Positions 46,862 through 54,983 of a DNA stretch of 64,000 nt are shown one piece after another. Position numbers and translations under genes: made by a program. The notes beneath the pieces were generated by a model. That model made no database searches and had not been told where the DNA came from. It saw only the letters and a list, made by a program, of their open reading frames with translations. Each line of letters opens with the position of its first letter. Within the stretch, counting starts at the first letter, position 1. Source of the stretch: Pyrococcus sp. ST04 (GTDB lineage Archaea; Methanobacteriota_B; Thermococci; Thermococcales; Thermococcaceae); contig NC_017946.1 of NCBI RefSeq assembly GCF_000263735.1, forward strand, positions 1,219,348 through 1,283,347, in the 5' to 3' direction.

Positions 46862-47140
46862 TTATCTAGCAATTCTAGCAAGTTCAGCCGAATCTACAAC
46901 TATTACTTCTCCTATGCTTTTGATGGCTCTCATCGGGATAACTAATAAACCATCGTCAGTAACTGTGAAAGAGCTTAAATCAAGATCCTCATCTGGATCG
47001 ACGAGAATCGCTAATATCTCTCCCTTTTCACCCTGACTACCATCCTCATCAAATAGGATATCATAAAGCCATCCAAGTCTTATCCCAGTGTCAGTGATTA
47101 GCTCAACATCCCTCAGCTTTGATGCCCTTATCCTAACCAT
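46862..47140 (-). CDS. PRC-barrel domain protein
   Basis: 92-residue single PRC-barrel domain (RASKLRDVELITDTGIRLGW, YDILFDEDG, ILAILVDPDE, GLLVIPMRAIKSIGEVIVV). PRC-barrels in archaea occur in RNA-processing and cell-division contexts, for example beside CdvA or in RimM. Here it follows rpS19e in the same direction, 44 bases downstream, which suggests a ribosome- or RNA-related role. Single domain, no other motif. Confidence 0.85.
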   Translation of the reverse strand: MVRIRASKLRDVELITDTGIRLGWLYDILFDEDGSQGEKGEILAILVDPDEDLDLSSFTVTDDGLLVIPMRAIKSIGEVIVVDSAELARIAR

Positions 47141-47184
47141 AGCTCATCCCTAAAATTTGTTAAAATGAGAGTATAAAAATGTTG

Positions 47185-47637
47185 TTAATATTTCTTGAGC
47201 TCAGGAATGACTTCTTCGAGCTCCTTCTTAAGTTCAGTTGCGATCTTGTCTAGAAAGCTTCTACCTTTTGGAGTTACTACCCTACCCTTTCCTGGAACCT
47301 TTTCAACGAATCCTGCAGCCTCTAGTTGCTGGAGAGCCTTCCTTATTATGCTACCTCCAGCCTTATAGAATTTCTCTGGAGCGTGACCCCTATTTTTCCT
47401 TCCACCATAGTACGTCCTAAGCCTCTCAATACCAACCGGGCCATCAATGTAAACTCTCCTCAATATTGAAGCCACCCTGTAGTACCACCAGTCCTCCTGT
47501 TCTGGAAGCCTCTCCTTGTGCCTGCCGGTCTTGACGAACGGTGCCCATTCTGGAGGCTTTATCTCAGGGATTTCCTTAAGCCTCTGAGCAACCCTCTCAA
47601 CTAAAAGATCACCAGGAACATCATAAACTGTTGCCAT
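47185..47637 (-). CDS. rps19e: 30S ribosomal protein S19e
   Basis: 150-residue small-subunit protein of the archaeal/eukaryotic S19e family ([72 protein letters not shown]). Involved in 40S/30S head assembly. Preceded by AGGGGTT and separated by 3 bases from the YhbY-like gene, forming a translation-related operon. Confidence 0.97.
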   Translation of the reverse strand: MATVYDVPGDLLVERVAQRLKEIPEIKPPEWAPFVKTGRHKERLPEQEDWWYYRVASILRRVYIDGPVGIERLRTYYGGRKNRGHAPEKFYKAGGSIIRKALQQLEAAGFVEKVPGKGRVVTPKGRSFLDKIATELKKELEEVIPELKKY

Positions 47638-47640
47638 CTT

Positions 47641-48063
47641 TCAACCCCTCCTCCCTCTTTTGAATTTCTTTCTGAACTCGAGGACATCGAGCTTGATCTT
47701 GCGAATTGGTTCTTCCTTAACTTTTTTCTTTGATTGCTCCTTCATTTGGAGCCTCTTTAAATACCTTTCCCAACCCTCTCTCGGCTTGAATAATATAAAC
47801 CTTTTGCCCCTAACCTCAAGCAACTCGCTATCAGTCAGCTCCGCCACTTTCTCCGCAATTTCCTTTCTTGTCATCTTGGTCGCTATAAGCGCGCCCTTTC
47901 TTATTTCAACTTTTAGCACACCTGTTCTGGCTAGCTGAGTTTCGATCTCCTTGATTACACTATCTTCAAGCCCTCTCTTTCCAATCCACGCCCTAGGCTC
48001 AATATCATAATATCTCGCCCTAAGAGCTCGCCTAATTTTTCCTGGTAGCCTTTTAGTGACCAT
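47641..48063 (-). CDS. YhbY/CRM-domain RNA-binding protein
   Basis: 140-residue protein with one CRM domain (LRARYYDIEPRAWIGKRG, VIKEIETQLARTGVLKVEI, TRKEIAEKVAELTDSELLEV, GKRFILFK), including the GKxG-type loop of this family, and a highly basic C-terminal tail (FRKKFKRGRRG). CRM/YhbY proteins bind pre-ribosomal particles, so with rps19e it probably acts in ribosome assembly. It is first in its operon; the tRNA genes start 105 bases away on the other strand. Confidence 0.9.
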   Translation of the reverse strand: MVTKRLPGKIRRALRARYYDIEPRAWIGKRGLEDSVIKEIETQLARTGVLKVEIRKGALIATKMTRKEIAEKVAELTDSELLEVRGKRFILFKPREGWERYLKRLQMKEQSKKKVKEEPIRKIKLDVLEFRKKFKRGRRG

Positions 48064-48126
48064 AACATCTCACCCTTGTTTCAACAATTTCTAGTTGGCT
48101 TTTAAAGGTGTCGGAGTTGGGAATAA

Positions 48127-48136
48127 AATTTATAAG
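48127..48136 (+). promoter_or_regulatory. TATA box of tRNA-Thr
   Basis: AATTTATAAG about 32 bases before the mature tRNA 5' end, the usual archaeal distance allowing a short leader. Confidence 0.5.
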
Positions 48137-48168
48137 GTTATTTCAGATTTAGCCCAAAATGGACACGA

Positions 48169-48245
48169 GCCGGGATAGCCTAGCCTGGTGGGGCGGGGGA
48201 CTCGTAATCCCCAGGTCCCGGGTTCAAATCCCGGTCCCGGCTCCA
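48169..48245 (+). tRNA. tRNA-Thr (anticodon CGT), CCA encoded
   Basis: Acceptor arms GCCGGGA and TCCCGGC pair fully, discriminator T at 48242, CCA encoded at 48243-48245. The anticodon stem GGGGA/TCCCC encloses the loop CTCGTAA, giving anticodon CGT (codon ACG, Thr). The T arm has GGTTCAAATCC. No intron. First of three tandem tRNAs; its acceptor stem and T arm are identical to those of tRNA-Cys at 48407. Confidence 0.95.
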
Positions 48246-48263
48246 CAGTTTTCCCTCGACAAA

Positions 48264-48274
48264 AACTTTAAATA
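48264..48274 (+). promoter_or_regulatory. TATA box of tRNA-Ser
   Basis: AACTTTAAATA located about 30-40 bases before the tRNA-Ser 5' end, suggesting that it is transcribed separately from tRNA-Thr. Confidence 0.45.
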
Positions 48275-48304
48275 TCCTCCATGAACTCAAACCCTATCGG
48301 GAGT

Positions 48305-48391
48305 GCCGCGGTAGCCTAGCCTGGTAGGGCGCCGGCCTGCTAAGCCGGTGGGCGTGGTCCCGCCGGGGTTCAAATCCCCGCCGCGGCGCCA
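48305..48391 (+). tRNA. tRNA-Ser (anticodon GCT), CCA encoded
   Basis: Acceptor GCCGCGG/CCGCGGC, discriminator G at 48388, CCA at 48389-48391. The anticodon stem CCGGC/GCCGG encloses CTGCTAA, anticodon GCT (codons AGC/AGT). The long variable arm (GTGGGCGTGGTCCCGC) is the class II feature of serine tRNAs. No intron. Confidence 0.95.
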
Positions 48392-48406
48392 TTCTATTAC
48401 TGCAAT

Positions 48407-48481
48407 GCCGGGATAGCCTAGAGGCCAGGCGGGGGACTGCAGATCCCCTCTACCCGGGTTCAAATCCCGGTCCCGGCTCCA
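48407..48481 (+). tRNA. tRNA-Cys (anticodon GCA), CCA encoded
   Basis: Acceptor GCCGGGA/TCCCGGC, discriminator T at 48478 as expected for Cys, CCA at 48479-48481. The anticodon stem GGGGA/TCCCC encloses CTGCAGA, anticodon GCA. Class I variable loop. No promoter is obvious in the short gap after tRNA-Ser, so it may be co-transcribed with it. Confidence 0.95.
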
Positions 48482-48539
48482 TCCTATTCTTTATTAAGTA
48501 AGCCATGAGAAGAGCAAAGGAGGTATAGAAAAGAGAAAA

Positions 48540-49736
48540 TCATGAAGATAGCTTCTCCTTCATGAACTTCTCAAATCTATCCATAGCTTCTTCAAGAACT
48601 TCGATTGGAGGTAAGAATACCGCTCTAAAGTGGCCTTTACCGTATTCTCCAAATCCTGAACCATGGACAAAGAGCACATGAGCATTGTGAAGAACATCGA
48701 GAACAAACTCTTTATCACTCTTCCAAGGCCCTTCTTCAATCTTGGGGAATATGTAGAATGCTCCCTGAGGTTTAGTTGTACTAATCCCGGGAATCTCATT
48801 AAGTCTCTTGTAAATGAAGTCCCTTCTTTCCTTAAGCTTCTTCATGTACTCTTCTAGGTAATCCATTGGCCCTTTCAACCCTGCTATTGCAGCAAACTGT
48901 GCCGGTGTGTTTGGACAAAGTCTTATTCTGGCCAGTTTGTCAATGGCTTCTTTAACTTCAGCCAGCTTGTTTTCTGGATCTACAAAGTACATGTATCCCA
49001 ATCTCCACCCAGTAGCAAAGTACACTTTGGAAAGGCCGTTCATAACTATAACGGGAACATCTTTTGTTATGGATCCAGGAGAAACGTGTTTTCCTTCATA
49101 GGTCATTAAGTCATATATTTCATCGCTTATTACTGGCAAATCATACTCTCCTGCAACATCAAGAATCTCCTTTAAGGTTTTCTTTTCATAAAGAGCCCCG
49201 GTTGGGTTATTTGGATTTATAACAGCTATAGCTTTTGTCTTCTCAGTAATTTTCTTTCTGAGATCATCTATGTCTGGCTGCCATCCGTTTTCTTCAACGG
49301 TTCTATACTCTATAGGAACTCCTCCTAGGAACTTAACTAGGCCAGTATATGGAGGATAGCTAGGCCCAGGGATTAACACTTCGTCCCCAGGATCCAAAAG
49401 AGCCCCAAACAACAGCTGTAAAGCTTCTGTAACTGCCGCAGTTACTCTCACGTCATCTGGGGTTATATCAACTCCATTTTTCTTCTTTTCTCTTTCTACT
49501 ATAGCCTCTCTAAGCTCCAAGAGGCCCTCACTATCTCCATAGTAGTTATGACCCTCTTTTATTGCCCTACAGTATGCCTCCTTCATGTGTTCGGGTGGTT
49601 GGAAGTCAAATTTTACTGGATCACCTATGTTAAGTCTTATTACTTTAATTCCTTTCTTTTCAAGTTCTCTGGCAGGTAAAACAACGTCTCTAATCGCATA
49701 CTCAACAGAGAGAGCCCTTTTAGAAGCCCTAATCAT
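48540..49736 (-). CDS. Alanine aminotransferase (class I PLP aminotransferase)
   Basis: 398-residue PLP enzyme that interconverts pyruvate/glutamate and alanine/2-oxoglutarate; in Pyrococcus it disposes of pyruvate as alanine. Lys237 in NGLSKVYFATGW is the Schiff-base lysine; NPNNPTGALY and PGPSYPPYTGL are the substrate and PLP segments. The frame is open to 50099, but the ATG at 49736 gives a full-length family protein and has GGTGGGA just upstream, so the 121-residue extension is rejected. The assignment to alanine rather than another amino acid rests on length and similarity to the P. furiosus enzyme as I recall it. Confidence 0.88.
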   Translation of the reverse strand: MIRASKRALSVEYAIRDVVLPARELEKKGIKVIRLNIGDPVKFDFQPPEHMKEAYCRAIKEGHNYYGDSEGLLELREAIVEREKKKNGVDITPDDVRVTAAVTEALQLLFGALLDPGDEVLIPGPSYPPYTGLVKFLGGVPIEYRTVEENGWQPDIDDLRKKITEKTKAIAVINPNNPTGALYEKKTLKEILDVAGEYDLPVISDEIYDLMTYEGKHVSPGSITKDVPVIVMNGLSKVYFATGWRLGYMYFVDPENKLAEVKEAIDKLARIRLCPNTPAQFAAIAGLKGPMDYLEEYMKKLKERRDFIYKRLNEIPGISTTKPQGAFYIFPKIEEGPWKSDKEFVLDVLHNAHVLFVHGSGFGEYGKGHFRAVFLPPIEVLEEAMDRFEKFMKEKLSS

Positions 49737-49806
49737 ATTCCCACCATGAAATATTATGCATAAATTAGTTAAATCCTTTGCCATGAAATATTTTAGGTAG
49801 TGAATT

Positions 49807-50829
49807 GTGGAAAATGGAAAACATAGGAAAATTCTAGAAGAATGTTCTAGAGAACTTGAGGTGTTGGAACCTAAAATAGCCAAAAAAATTAGAGAGCTGC
49901 AGAATTTAACTCCAAAGGACGCTTTCTTAGAATACCTTAGGCTTCTCGATGAAGTTAGTAGGATGAAAATAGGAAAGAGAAAAAAGAACTCAATCCTCCT
50001 TACATTATGGAAATATGGAGAAAAATTGGAGACAATTGTTAACCCTGAGCAAAAACATTTTTTGAAATTCCAGTATAAGTTTAGGAGGTTTAGGTTCATA
50101 GACTTTAATATTCTCGGCCTATTCTTTATTGTCTTTCTATTGATGCCTGCACTATCTTCATTTCTCTGGAATTTCCAAAATGATCATGTTATTATTAACA
50201 AGCATGAAGTTGTAACTTTTAATGAGAACTTATGCAGGTACAGAACTGCATGGCTCTACGATTTTAGAGCTTCTATGGTATGTGTACTGATCTACAGATA
50301 TGGAAACGTAAGAATAAAGCTAAATACCACGAATCCTTGGGAGGCAGCAATGGAAGTAGAAAAATTGATTTCTCGTATTCCATATGATTATGGTAGGCTA
50401 AAAAGCGTCGTTACATATATACAAACACCAGAAGAAACTATTGGAAGAAAAATAGGGGTATGTAGTGATTTTGCTCTGTTAATCGCCCAAATTTTCTTAT
50501 ATAACAATATAACACCCGTTTACATCGTTCACACGGTATTCAAGGGGGATGAATCAGGAGGCCATGCAGCTGCGGCCATAATGTACAATGGAACCCTTTG
50601 GATAGTTGATTGGGGGTCTAACCCAACAAAGTTCGAAACGTTTGTCGAGAAAATTGGAAGAATATGGGAAGTAAGAGAAATCAGGATCTACAAGATCACA
50701 AAAAGTGCGATAATTTTAGATAGAATTTATAAAGCAAAGCTTGAGAACGACCAGTGGAGATTCGCATACTTCCTTACTATCGCCATCGGAATATTCCTAA
50801 TGAAGAGAAAGGAGTGGTGGTTAATTTAA
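49807..50829 (+). CDS. Membrane protein with transglutaminase-like (papain-fold) domain
   Basis: 340 residues: a helical cytoplasmic N-terminus (about 1-95), one membrane helix at about 102-120, an extracellular transglutaminase-like domain, and a second hydrophobic segment near the C-terminus (FAYFLTIAIGIFLM). The triad is visible: Cys219 (GVCSDFALLIAQ), His253 (GGHAAAAIMY) and Asp268 (IVDWGS). The family includes peptidases and peptide-linking enzymes; substrate unknown. GTG start with GGTAGTGA upstream. It faces the alanine aminotransferase gene across a 70-base promoter gap. Confidence 0.82.
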   Translation: MENGKHRKILEECSRELEVLEPKIAKKIRELQNLTPKDAFLEYLRLLDEVSRMKIGKRKKNSILLTLWKYGEKLETIVNPEQKHFLKFQYKFRRFRFIDFNILGLFFIVFLLMPALSSFLWNFQNDHVIINKHEVVTFNENLCRYRTAWLYDFRASMVCVLIYRYGNVRIKLNTTNPWEAAMEVEKLISRIPYDYGRLKSVVTYIQTPEETIGRKIGVCSDFALLIAQIFLYNNITPVYIVHTVFKGDESGGHAAAAIMYNGTLWIVDWGSNPTKFETFVEKIGRIWEVREIRIYKITKSAIILDRIYKAKLENDQWRFAYFLTIAIGIFLMKRKEWWLI

Positions 50830-50849
50830 CGCGAGAGGGGGTGGTTGTA

Positions 50850-51929
50850 ATGAAGAATCCTTTTGAAAGAATGCCCACAGTACTTACCGCTGATGAATTA
50901 ATAGACAAGGCGTTTAGAAGAGCTGAGAGAGCAGCATCAGCCTTTAAACCTAGAGGAGATAAAGTTAAGAAAGCAAGACAGAGAGAAGAGCTCAGAATAA
51001 GAACTGTTAGCAATGTTATAAGGGACAACTTAAAAAAAGTGCTCGAAAGAACTCCTGGGTTATCAACCCTTCCCAAATTCTACCAAGAGCTTGTGGATGT
51101 TCTGGTTGACAGGGATACATTTCATAAAGCAATGGCTGGAATTGATTGGGCTATAAGAATGGTGAGAGAGCTAGAGGAGAGATATGTGGAGAGGATTAGA
51201 CACTCCAAGGATCCAGATGAGATGGCTCAGTTAAGAAGACAGTTTTACGGGAGGGTTGCAAGTGTCCTAAGGGACATAGATGACAGGCTCAGATACCTTA
51301 ACAAAGCCAGGGAAGTCCTTAAGGATTTGCCGGTAGTAGATTTGGAGATCCCAACCGTTGTCATTGCTGGCCATCCAAATGTTGGTAAATCAACCCTCCT
51401 AAAGGCCTTAACCACGGCAAAGCCAGAGATTGCCAGTTATCCGTTTACAACCAGGGGAATTAACGTTGGTATTTTTGAAGATGGCTACTTCAAGTACCAA
51501 GTGATAGATACCCCTGGCCTACTGGACAGACCTCTTAGTGAAAGAAATGAGATAGAGAAGCAGGCCATATTGGCATTGAAGCATCTTGGAAAGCTTATAG
51601 TTTACATTTTTGATCCCAGTGAATATTGTGGATTTCCAATAGAGGAACAGATGCACTTATTCGAAGAGATATATTCTGAATTCAATGAGTTTCCATTCAT
51701 AGTTGTTCTTAACAAGATAGACATTGCAAAAAAGGAGCAGGTAGAAAAGATTGAGGAATTCGTTAAGAGAAAGGGGCTGGAAGTTTTCAAGATATCGGCC
51801 GCAAAGGGAGAGGGGGTTGAAGAACTGAAAAAGAAAATTGTTGAAGTTCTAAGACCCTTGGCTCATGAAGTTGCAAAAAAGAAAATTGAGGAGGAACTAA
51901 GAAGATACAGGAGTGCTCTCAACCTTTGA
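50850..51929 (+). CDS. NOG1-like GTPase (ribosome assembly)
   Basis: 359-residue GTPase. The helical NOG1-type N-terminal domain (FERMPTVLTADELIDKAFRRA, LPKFYQELVDVLVDRDTF) precedes the G domain: G1 GHPNVGKST at about 174-182, G3 DTPGLLDRPLSERNE, G4 NKID, G5 ISAAKGEG. In yeast and archaea NOG1 acts in large-subunit assembly. The ATG at 50850 is used because GAGGGGGTGG lies just upstream; the frame is open from 50754 inside the previous gene. The 3' end overlaps the convergent DUF996 gene by 33 bases. Confidence 0.92.
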   Translation: MKNPFERMPTVLTADELIDKAFRRAERAASAFKPRGDKVKKARQREELRIRTVSNVIRDNLKKVLERTPGLSTLPKFYQELVDVLVDRDTFHKAMAGIDWAIRMVRELEERYVERIRHSKDPDEMAQLRRQFYGRVASVLRDIDDRLRYLNKAREVLKDLPVVDLEIPTVVIAGHPNVGKSTLLKALTTAKPEIASYPFTTRGINVGIFEDGYFKYQVIDTPGLLDRPLSERNEIEKQAILALKHLGKLIVYIFDPSEYCGFPIEEQMHLFEEIYSEFNEFPFIVVLNKIDIAKKEQVEKIEEFVKRKGLEVFKISAAKGEGVEELKKKIVEVLRPLAHEVAKKKIEEELRRYRSALNL

Positions 51930-52463
51930 AACTTCCTCCGGTAGAGAGAAGAATGCAACTATCTCCAGTATAGCCGCCACTAGAATAACGATGAGCCCTA
52001 TCCCTATTATTAACAATATTCCTCCTATGAAGTACAACAGACCTGCAGTCTTGAACATGTCGACACTAGTGTACTGGGCGACCAGCTCGTAACTCTTCTT
52101 CCTGAAATATGTTGAAACAACGAACAGTATCCAGAATATAAGGAAGCCTATCAGGATAGAGCCTATGATTGACATCATTTTTGCTGGATGAAGAAGTTCC
52201 GATCCTTTTAGTACTGCAATTCCGACACTACCGATCAGTATTCCTATGAAGAGTACGACCCCAATTATCGCTGTTATGAAAGCCTTAAGGAAGTTGTTGA
52301 AAATATCCCTGTCACCAGTTTCATCGCTGATTATCTTTATTGCCAAAAATACTAGTACAAGGCCAACTATGGATAAAACAAATCCTACATTGGGGACTAA
52401 TGGACCAACCAAGTTTAGAATTGCCCCAATACCACCATACAACTTGGCATTGCTCAGTGTCAT
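51897..52463 (-). CDS. DUF996 family membrane protein
   Basis: 188 residues with five or six membrane segments (GAILNLVGPLVPNVGFVLSI, FITAIIGVVLFIGILIGSVG, SIIGSILIGFLIFWILFVV, GLLYFIGGILLIIGIGLIVI). The pattern of Gly-rich helices and the N-terminal MTLSNAKLYGGIGAIL match the archaeal DUF996 family as I remember it; no function known. The ATG at 52463 has AGGTGA upstream; GTG at 52472 is in frame. Confidence 0.78.
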   Translation of the reverse strand: MTLSNAKLYGGIGAILNLVGPLVPNVGFVLSIVGLVLVFLAIKIISDETGDRDIFNNFLKAFITAIIGVVLFIGILIGSVGIAVLKGSELLHPAKMMSIIGSILIGFLIFWILFVVSTYFRKKSYELVAQYTSVDMFKTAGLLYFIGGILLIIGIGLIVILVAAILEIVAFFSLPEEVSKVESTPVSS

Positions 52464-52526
52464 GCAAATCACCTAGCATCATTACATGCATCTCCTTATA
52501 AATATTTACGACTAAAATTCTAAACA

Positions 52527-52988
52527 TTAGTCAACCAAAATTAATCCATACAAAACAGATTCACGGAAGTTTATTGTTACTAGATTTGATAGTTCAATAC
52601 CAATTGCATCTATGCTTGGTCGAACTTTTTCAGGCATCTTACACATTCCGCTCTCCTCAAATGTGCAAACATCACATAAGTTGCAATTTCCGGGGAATAA
52701 TGCAATTGCATAAATATTCCCCTGATTGAACAGCTCCTTCTCCTTCTCAAGCAACCATAAAAGCACCTTCCTTTTCTCTTCCTCAAATTTCTCCATGTTG
52801 ATTTCAAATTTTATTAGAAGGGCCTTTTTATAGTGTTTCACTAGCTCCTTAGTTTCAACCCAACTTGGAACATGAGGAGGACAACTAGGACGTTTTCCAT
52901 ACATAGGACATGTTCTGCACTTCCAAACCGGCCTTGGAGAAACGACAATTTTTGAAGCATCTATCTCCTTTACCCACACCACTTTCAT
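52527..52988 (-). CDS. DUF2284 cysteine-rich metal-binding protein
   Basis: 153-residue soluble protein with two cysteine clusters: [20 protein letters not shown] at about 23-42 and [18 protein letters not shown] at about 101-118. The spacing suits a [4Fe-4S] or zinc site, and the CxxC-x9-SCPP pattern is the DUF2284 signature. Function unknown; members occur widely in archaea and anaerobic bacteria, suggesting a redox role. It is divergent from gcvH across a 70-base gap. Confidence 0.82.
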   Translation of the reverse strand: MKVVWVKEIDASKIVVSPRPVWKCRTCPMYGKRPSCPPHVPSWVETKELVKHYKKALLIKFEINMEKFEEEKRKVLLWLLEKEKELFNQGNIYAIALFPGNCNLCDVCTFEESGMCKMPEKVRPSIDAIGIELSNLVTINFRESVLYGLILVD

Positions 52989-53058
52989 TGCCTATTCCCC
53001 TCCCTTTTTATGCAAGGCTTTAAAAAGGATATTTTGTAATCCTAAAATGGTGGTTCAC

Positions 53059-53463
53059 ATGATTGAGGTTGGGGAGTACAAAGTAAAAGAAGGATTGTAC
53101 TACACAAAAGATCATGAATGGGTAAAGGTTCTTGAAGATGGAACAGTACTTGTCGGAATTAGTGACTACGCTCAGAAGGAGTTAGGAGACTTAGCTTACG
53201 TAGAACTCCCAGAAATAGGGAAAGAAGTCAACAAGGGAGACGTCCTCTGTGAAGTAGAGAGTGTTAAGGCAGTTAGTGAAGTTTATGCCCCAGTCAGTGG
53301 TGAGGTTATTGAAGTTAATGAAGAACTTAGCGATAGTCCAGAAAAAATAAACGAAGATCCCTACGAAGCTTGGATAGCAAAACTGAAGCCAAAGAACTTA
53401 GAAGAAGAGTTGAAAGAGTTAATGGACGCTAACGCATATGCGGAGTATCTAAAAACACTTTAA
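53059..53463 (+). CDS. gcvH: Glycine cleavage system H protein
   Basis: 134-residue lipoyl carrier that shuttles the aminomethyl group between P, T and L proteins. The lipoylated residue is Lys70 in [17 protein letters not shown]. The start at 53059 follows GGTGGT with a four-base gap; the ATG at 53047 is in frame. The other glycine cleavage genes are not in the window. The stop overlaps the convergent S17e gene by four bases. Confidence 0.95.
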   Translation: MIEVGEYKVKEGLYYTKDHEWVKVLEDGTVLVGISDYAQKELGDLAYVELPEIGKEVNKGDVLCEVESVKAVSEVYAPVSGEVIEVNEELSDSPEKINEDPYEAWIAKLKPKNLEEELKELMDANAYAEYLKTL

Positions 53464-53663
53464 AGTATCTTTCCTTCTTCCTTCATCCTCATAAGCTTTG
53501 TAACGTATCCAGCAATCCTGTTCCTTATCCTCTTGCTGGTAACGTTCGTTAGCTCCTGAACCTTCTTCTTGTTGTGCTCAAAATCCGTGGTGAACTCATT
53601 CGGATACTTGTTAACCAGTTCCCTCGCAACCCTCTTAATGAAACCTTGCCTTATCTTACCCAT
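53460..53663 (-). CDS. rps17e: 30S ribosomal protein S17e
   Basis: 67-residue small-subunit protein, family signature [19 protein letters not shown] and [15 protein letters not shown]. Preceded by GGTGAGAA. Monocistronic by context: divergent PHP gene upstream, convergent gcvH downstream. Confidence 0.96.
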   Translation of the reverse strand: MGKIRQGFIKRVARELVNKYPNEFTTDFEHNKKKVQELTNVTSKRIRNRIAGYVTKLMRMKEEGKIL

Positions 53664-53739
53664 TTCTCACCACCCCTCTTATTTATCCAAACTCCGCTTG
53701 ACCGTAGCAGTTTTAAACTTTTACCTATATGCACCGAGC

Positions 53740-54390
53740 ATGATGGATTTACACACCCACACAAGATACTCAGATGGGCTGGGTTTGGTTCAGGATAACG
53801 TCTCCTGGGCAGAGAAAAGAGGCCTCAAGATAGTTGGAATAAGCGATCATATTCATTTTTTTACTCCATCCACGTTTTCTAAATATATAAGGGAGATAGA
53901 AGAGGCCAAAAAGGAAAGTGAAATAACAGTCCTAGCTGGGATTGAAGCCAATATAACGGAGTTTGGTACGGACATAACAGATGAGTTCGCGAAGAAGCTT
54001 GACTATGTTATAGCAAGCGTTCATGAATGGTTCAGAGAGGGGGAGGTGCACAAGTACTTGGAGTATGTTAAAGCCGGAATAATGGATGACAACGTTGACA
54101 TAATAGGACACTTTGGTAATACATTTCCCTGGATTGGATATCCCACGTGGGAGGATGTCCTGGAAATAATAAAGCTTGCCGAGGAACACGGGAAGGCTTT
54201 TGAAATAAGCTCAAGGTACAAGGTTCCAGATCTTGAATTCATAAAAGAGTGCATCAAGAGAGGGGTTAAACTTTCACTAGCTACAGACGCCCACAGGCCA
54301 GAAGATGTTGGAAAAATTCAATGGAGCCTAAAGATGTTTGAAAAAGCAGGAGGAAAAAAAGAGGACTTAGTATTCTCAGAGTATCTCTAA
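53740..54390 (+). CDS. PHP domain metal-dependent phosphoesterase
   Basis: 216-residue protein of the PHP/HisK-like histidinol-phosphatase fold. Metal ligands are visible: DLHTHTRYSDG at the N-terminus, ISDHIHFF, Glu in AGIEANI, SVHEWF, IGHFGN, and ATDAHRPEDVG. Substrate unknown; related archaeal proteins include phosphoesterases and DNA polymerase-associated domains. The ATG-ATG at 53740/53743 has no ribosome site, but a TATA-like TTTTAAACTTTT lies about 30 bases upstream, so the mRNA is probably leaderless; the longer frame from 53569 lies antisense to S17e and is rejected. Confidence 0.88.
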   Translation: MMDLHTHTRYSDGLGLVQDNVSWAEKRGLKIVGISDHIHFFTPSTFSKYIREIEEAKKESEITVLAGIEANITEFGTDITDEFAKKLDYVIASVHEWFREGEVHKYLEYVKAGIMDDNVDIIGHFGNTFPWIGYPTWEDVLEIIKLAEEHGKAFEISSRYKVPDLEFIKECIKRGVKLSLATDAHRPEDVGKIQWSLKMFEKAGGKKEDLVFSEYL

Positions 54391-54924
54391 AACTTCCTTG
54401 GCTATATCTCCAATTTTGACCCATTTTCTTCCCTTGAAAGGTAGTATTACCTTATCTTCAACCTCAACAAACTCTGAGATTTTATCCTTAAATTCTGAAA
54501 GTCTAAGCTCCTTTATTATTAGTAAAGCGAATGCAACTAGATTCTTATCCCCCTCACTGATCATTCTTTCCACAACTCTCTTGAATTCATTCTTAAATTT
54601 TTCACCTTCTTTACTTGCTATTTCCATTGAAAGGCCCATTGCCCCTTCTCTTACGTAGGGGTTTTTTGAAAATAAGAGGGAGAGTACTTTCTCAACTAAT
54701 TCTGGTGTAATGTTTATCGAAGTAGGGCTCTCCCTAAGGACAGTCATTAGAACAAACAGTGAATCCCCGACTGTTCCAGGATTTTCATCCGAAAGAAGTT
54801 CTATTAAGTATTGGACTGTCTTTTTATCTTTTATAGCCTTCTCAACAACCTCGTCCATCTTGTTGTCTTCCATGAGCTTTTTTATTTTATCCCTCCCTTT
54901 TTTACCAAATGAAAATATTACCAC
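54376..54924 (-). CDS. HEAT-like helical-repeat protein
   Basis: 182-residue all-helical protein with HEAT/armadillo-like repeats (TVQYLIELLSDENPGTVGDS, VEKVLSLLFSKNPYVREGAM, LVAFALLIIKELRLSEF). A basic N-terminus (FGKKGRDKIKKLM) and acidic middle. No catalytic motif; probably a protein-interaction scaffold. The start is GTG at 54924, with AGGTGGGGG five bases before; the TTG at 54945 is in frame. Overlaps the convergent PHP gene by 15 bases. Confidence 0.75.
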   Translation of the reverse strand: MVIFSFGKKGRDKIKKLMEDNKMDEVVEKAIKDKKTVQYLIELLSDENPGTVGDSLFVLMTVLRESPTSINITPELVEKVLSLLFSKNPYVREGAMGLSMEIASKEGEKFKNEFKRVVERMISEGDKNLVAFALLIIKELRLSEFKDKISEFVEVEDKVILPFKGRKWVKIGDIAKEVLEIL

Positions 54925-54983
54925 GTTCCCCCACCTTAGTTTCAAGAATAATAAAAAGAAAATTTAAACCTTGTTCCATAAAT

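Noticed and set aside
49737-50099. N-terminal extension of the alanine aminotransferase
   Set aside because: It is hydrophobic-rich antisense DNA over the divergent gene; the ATG at 49736 has a good ribosome site and gives a full family-length protein.
53569-53739. Long N-terminal extension of the PHP protein
   Set aside because: It overlaps S17e antisense; the metal-binding motif begins exactly at the ATG-ATG at 53740.
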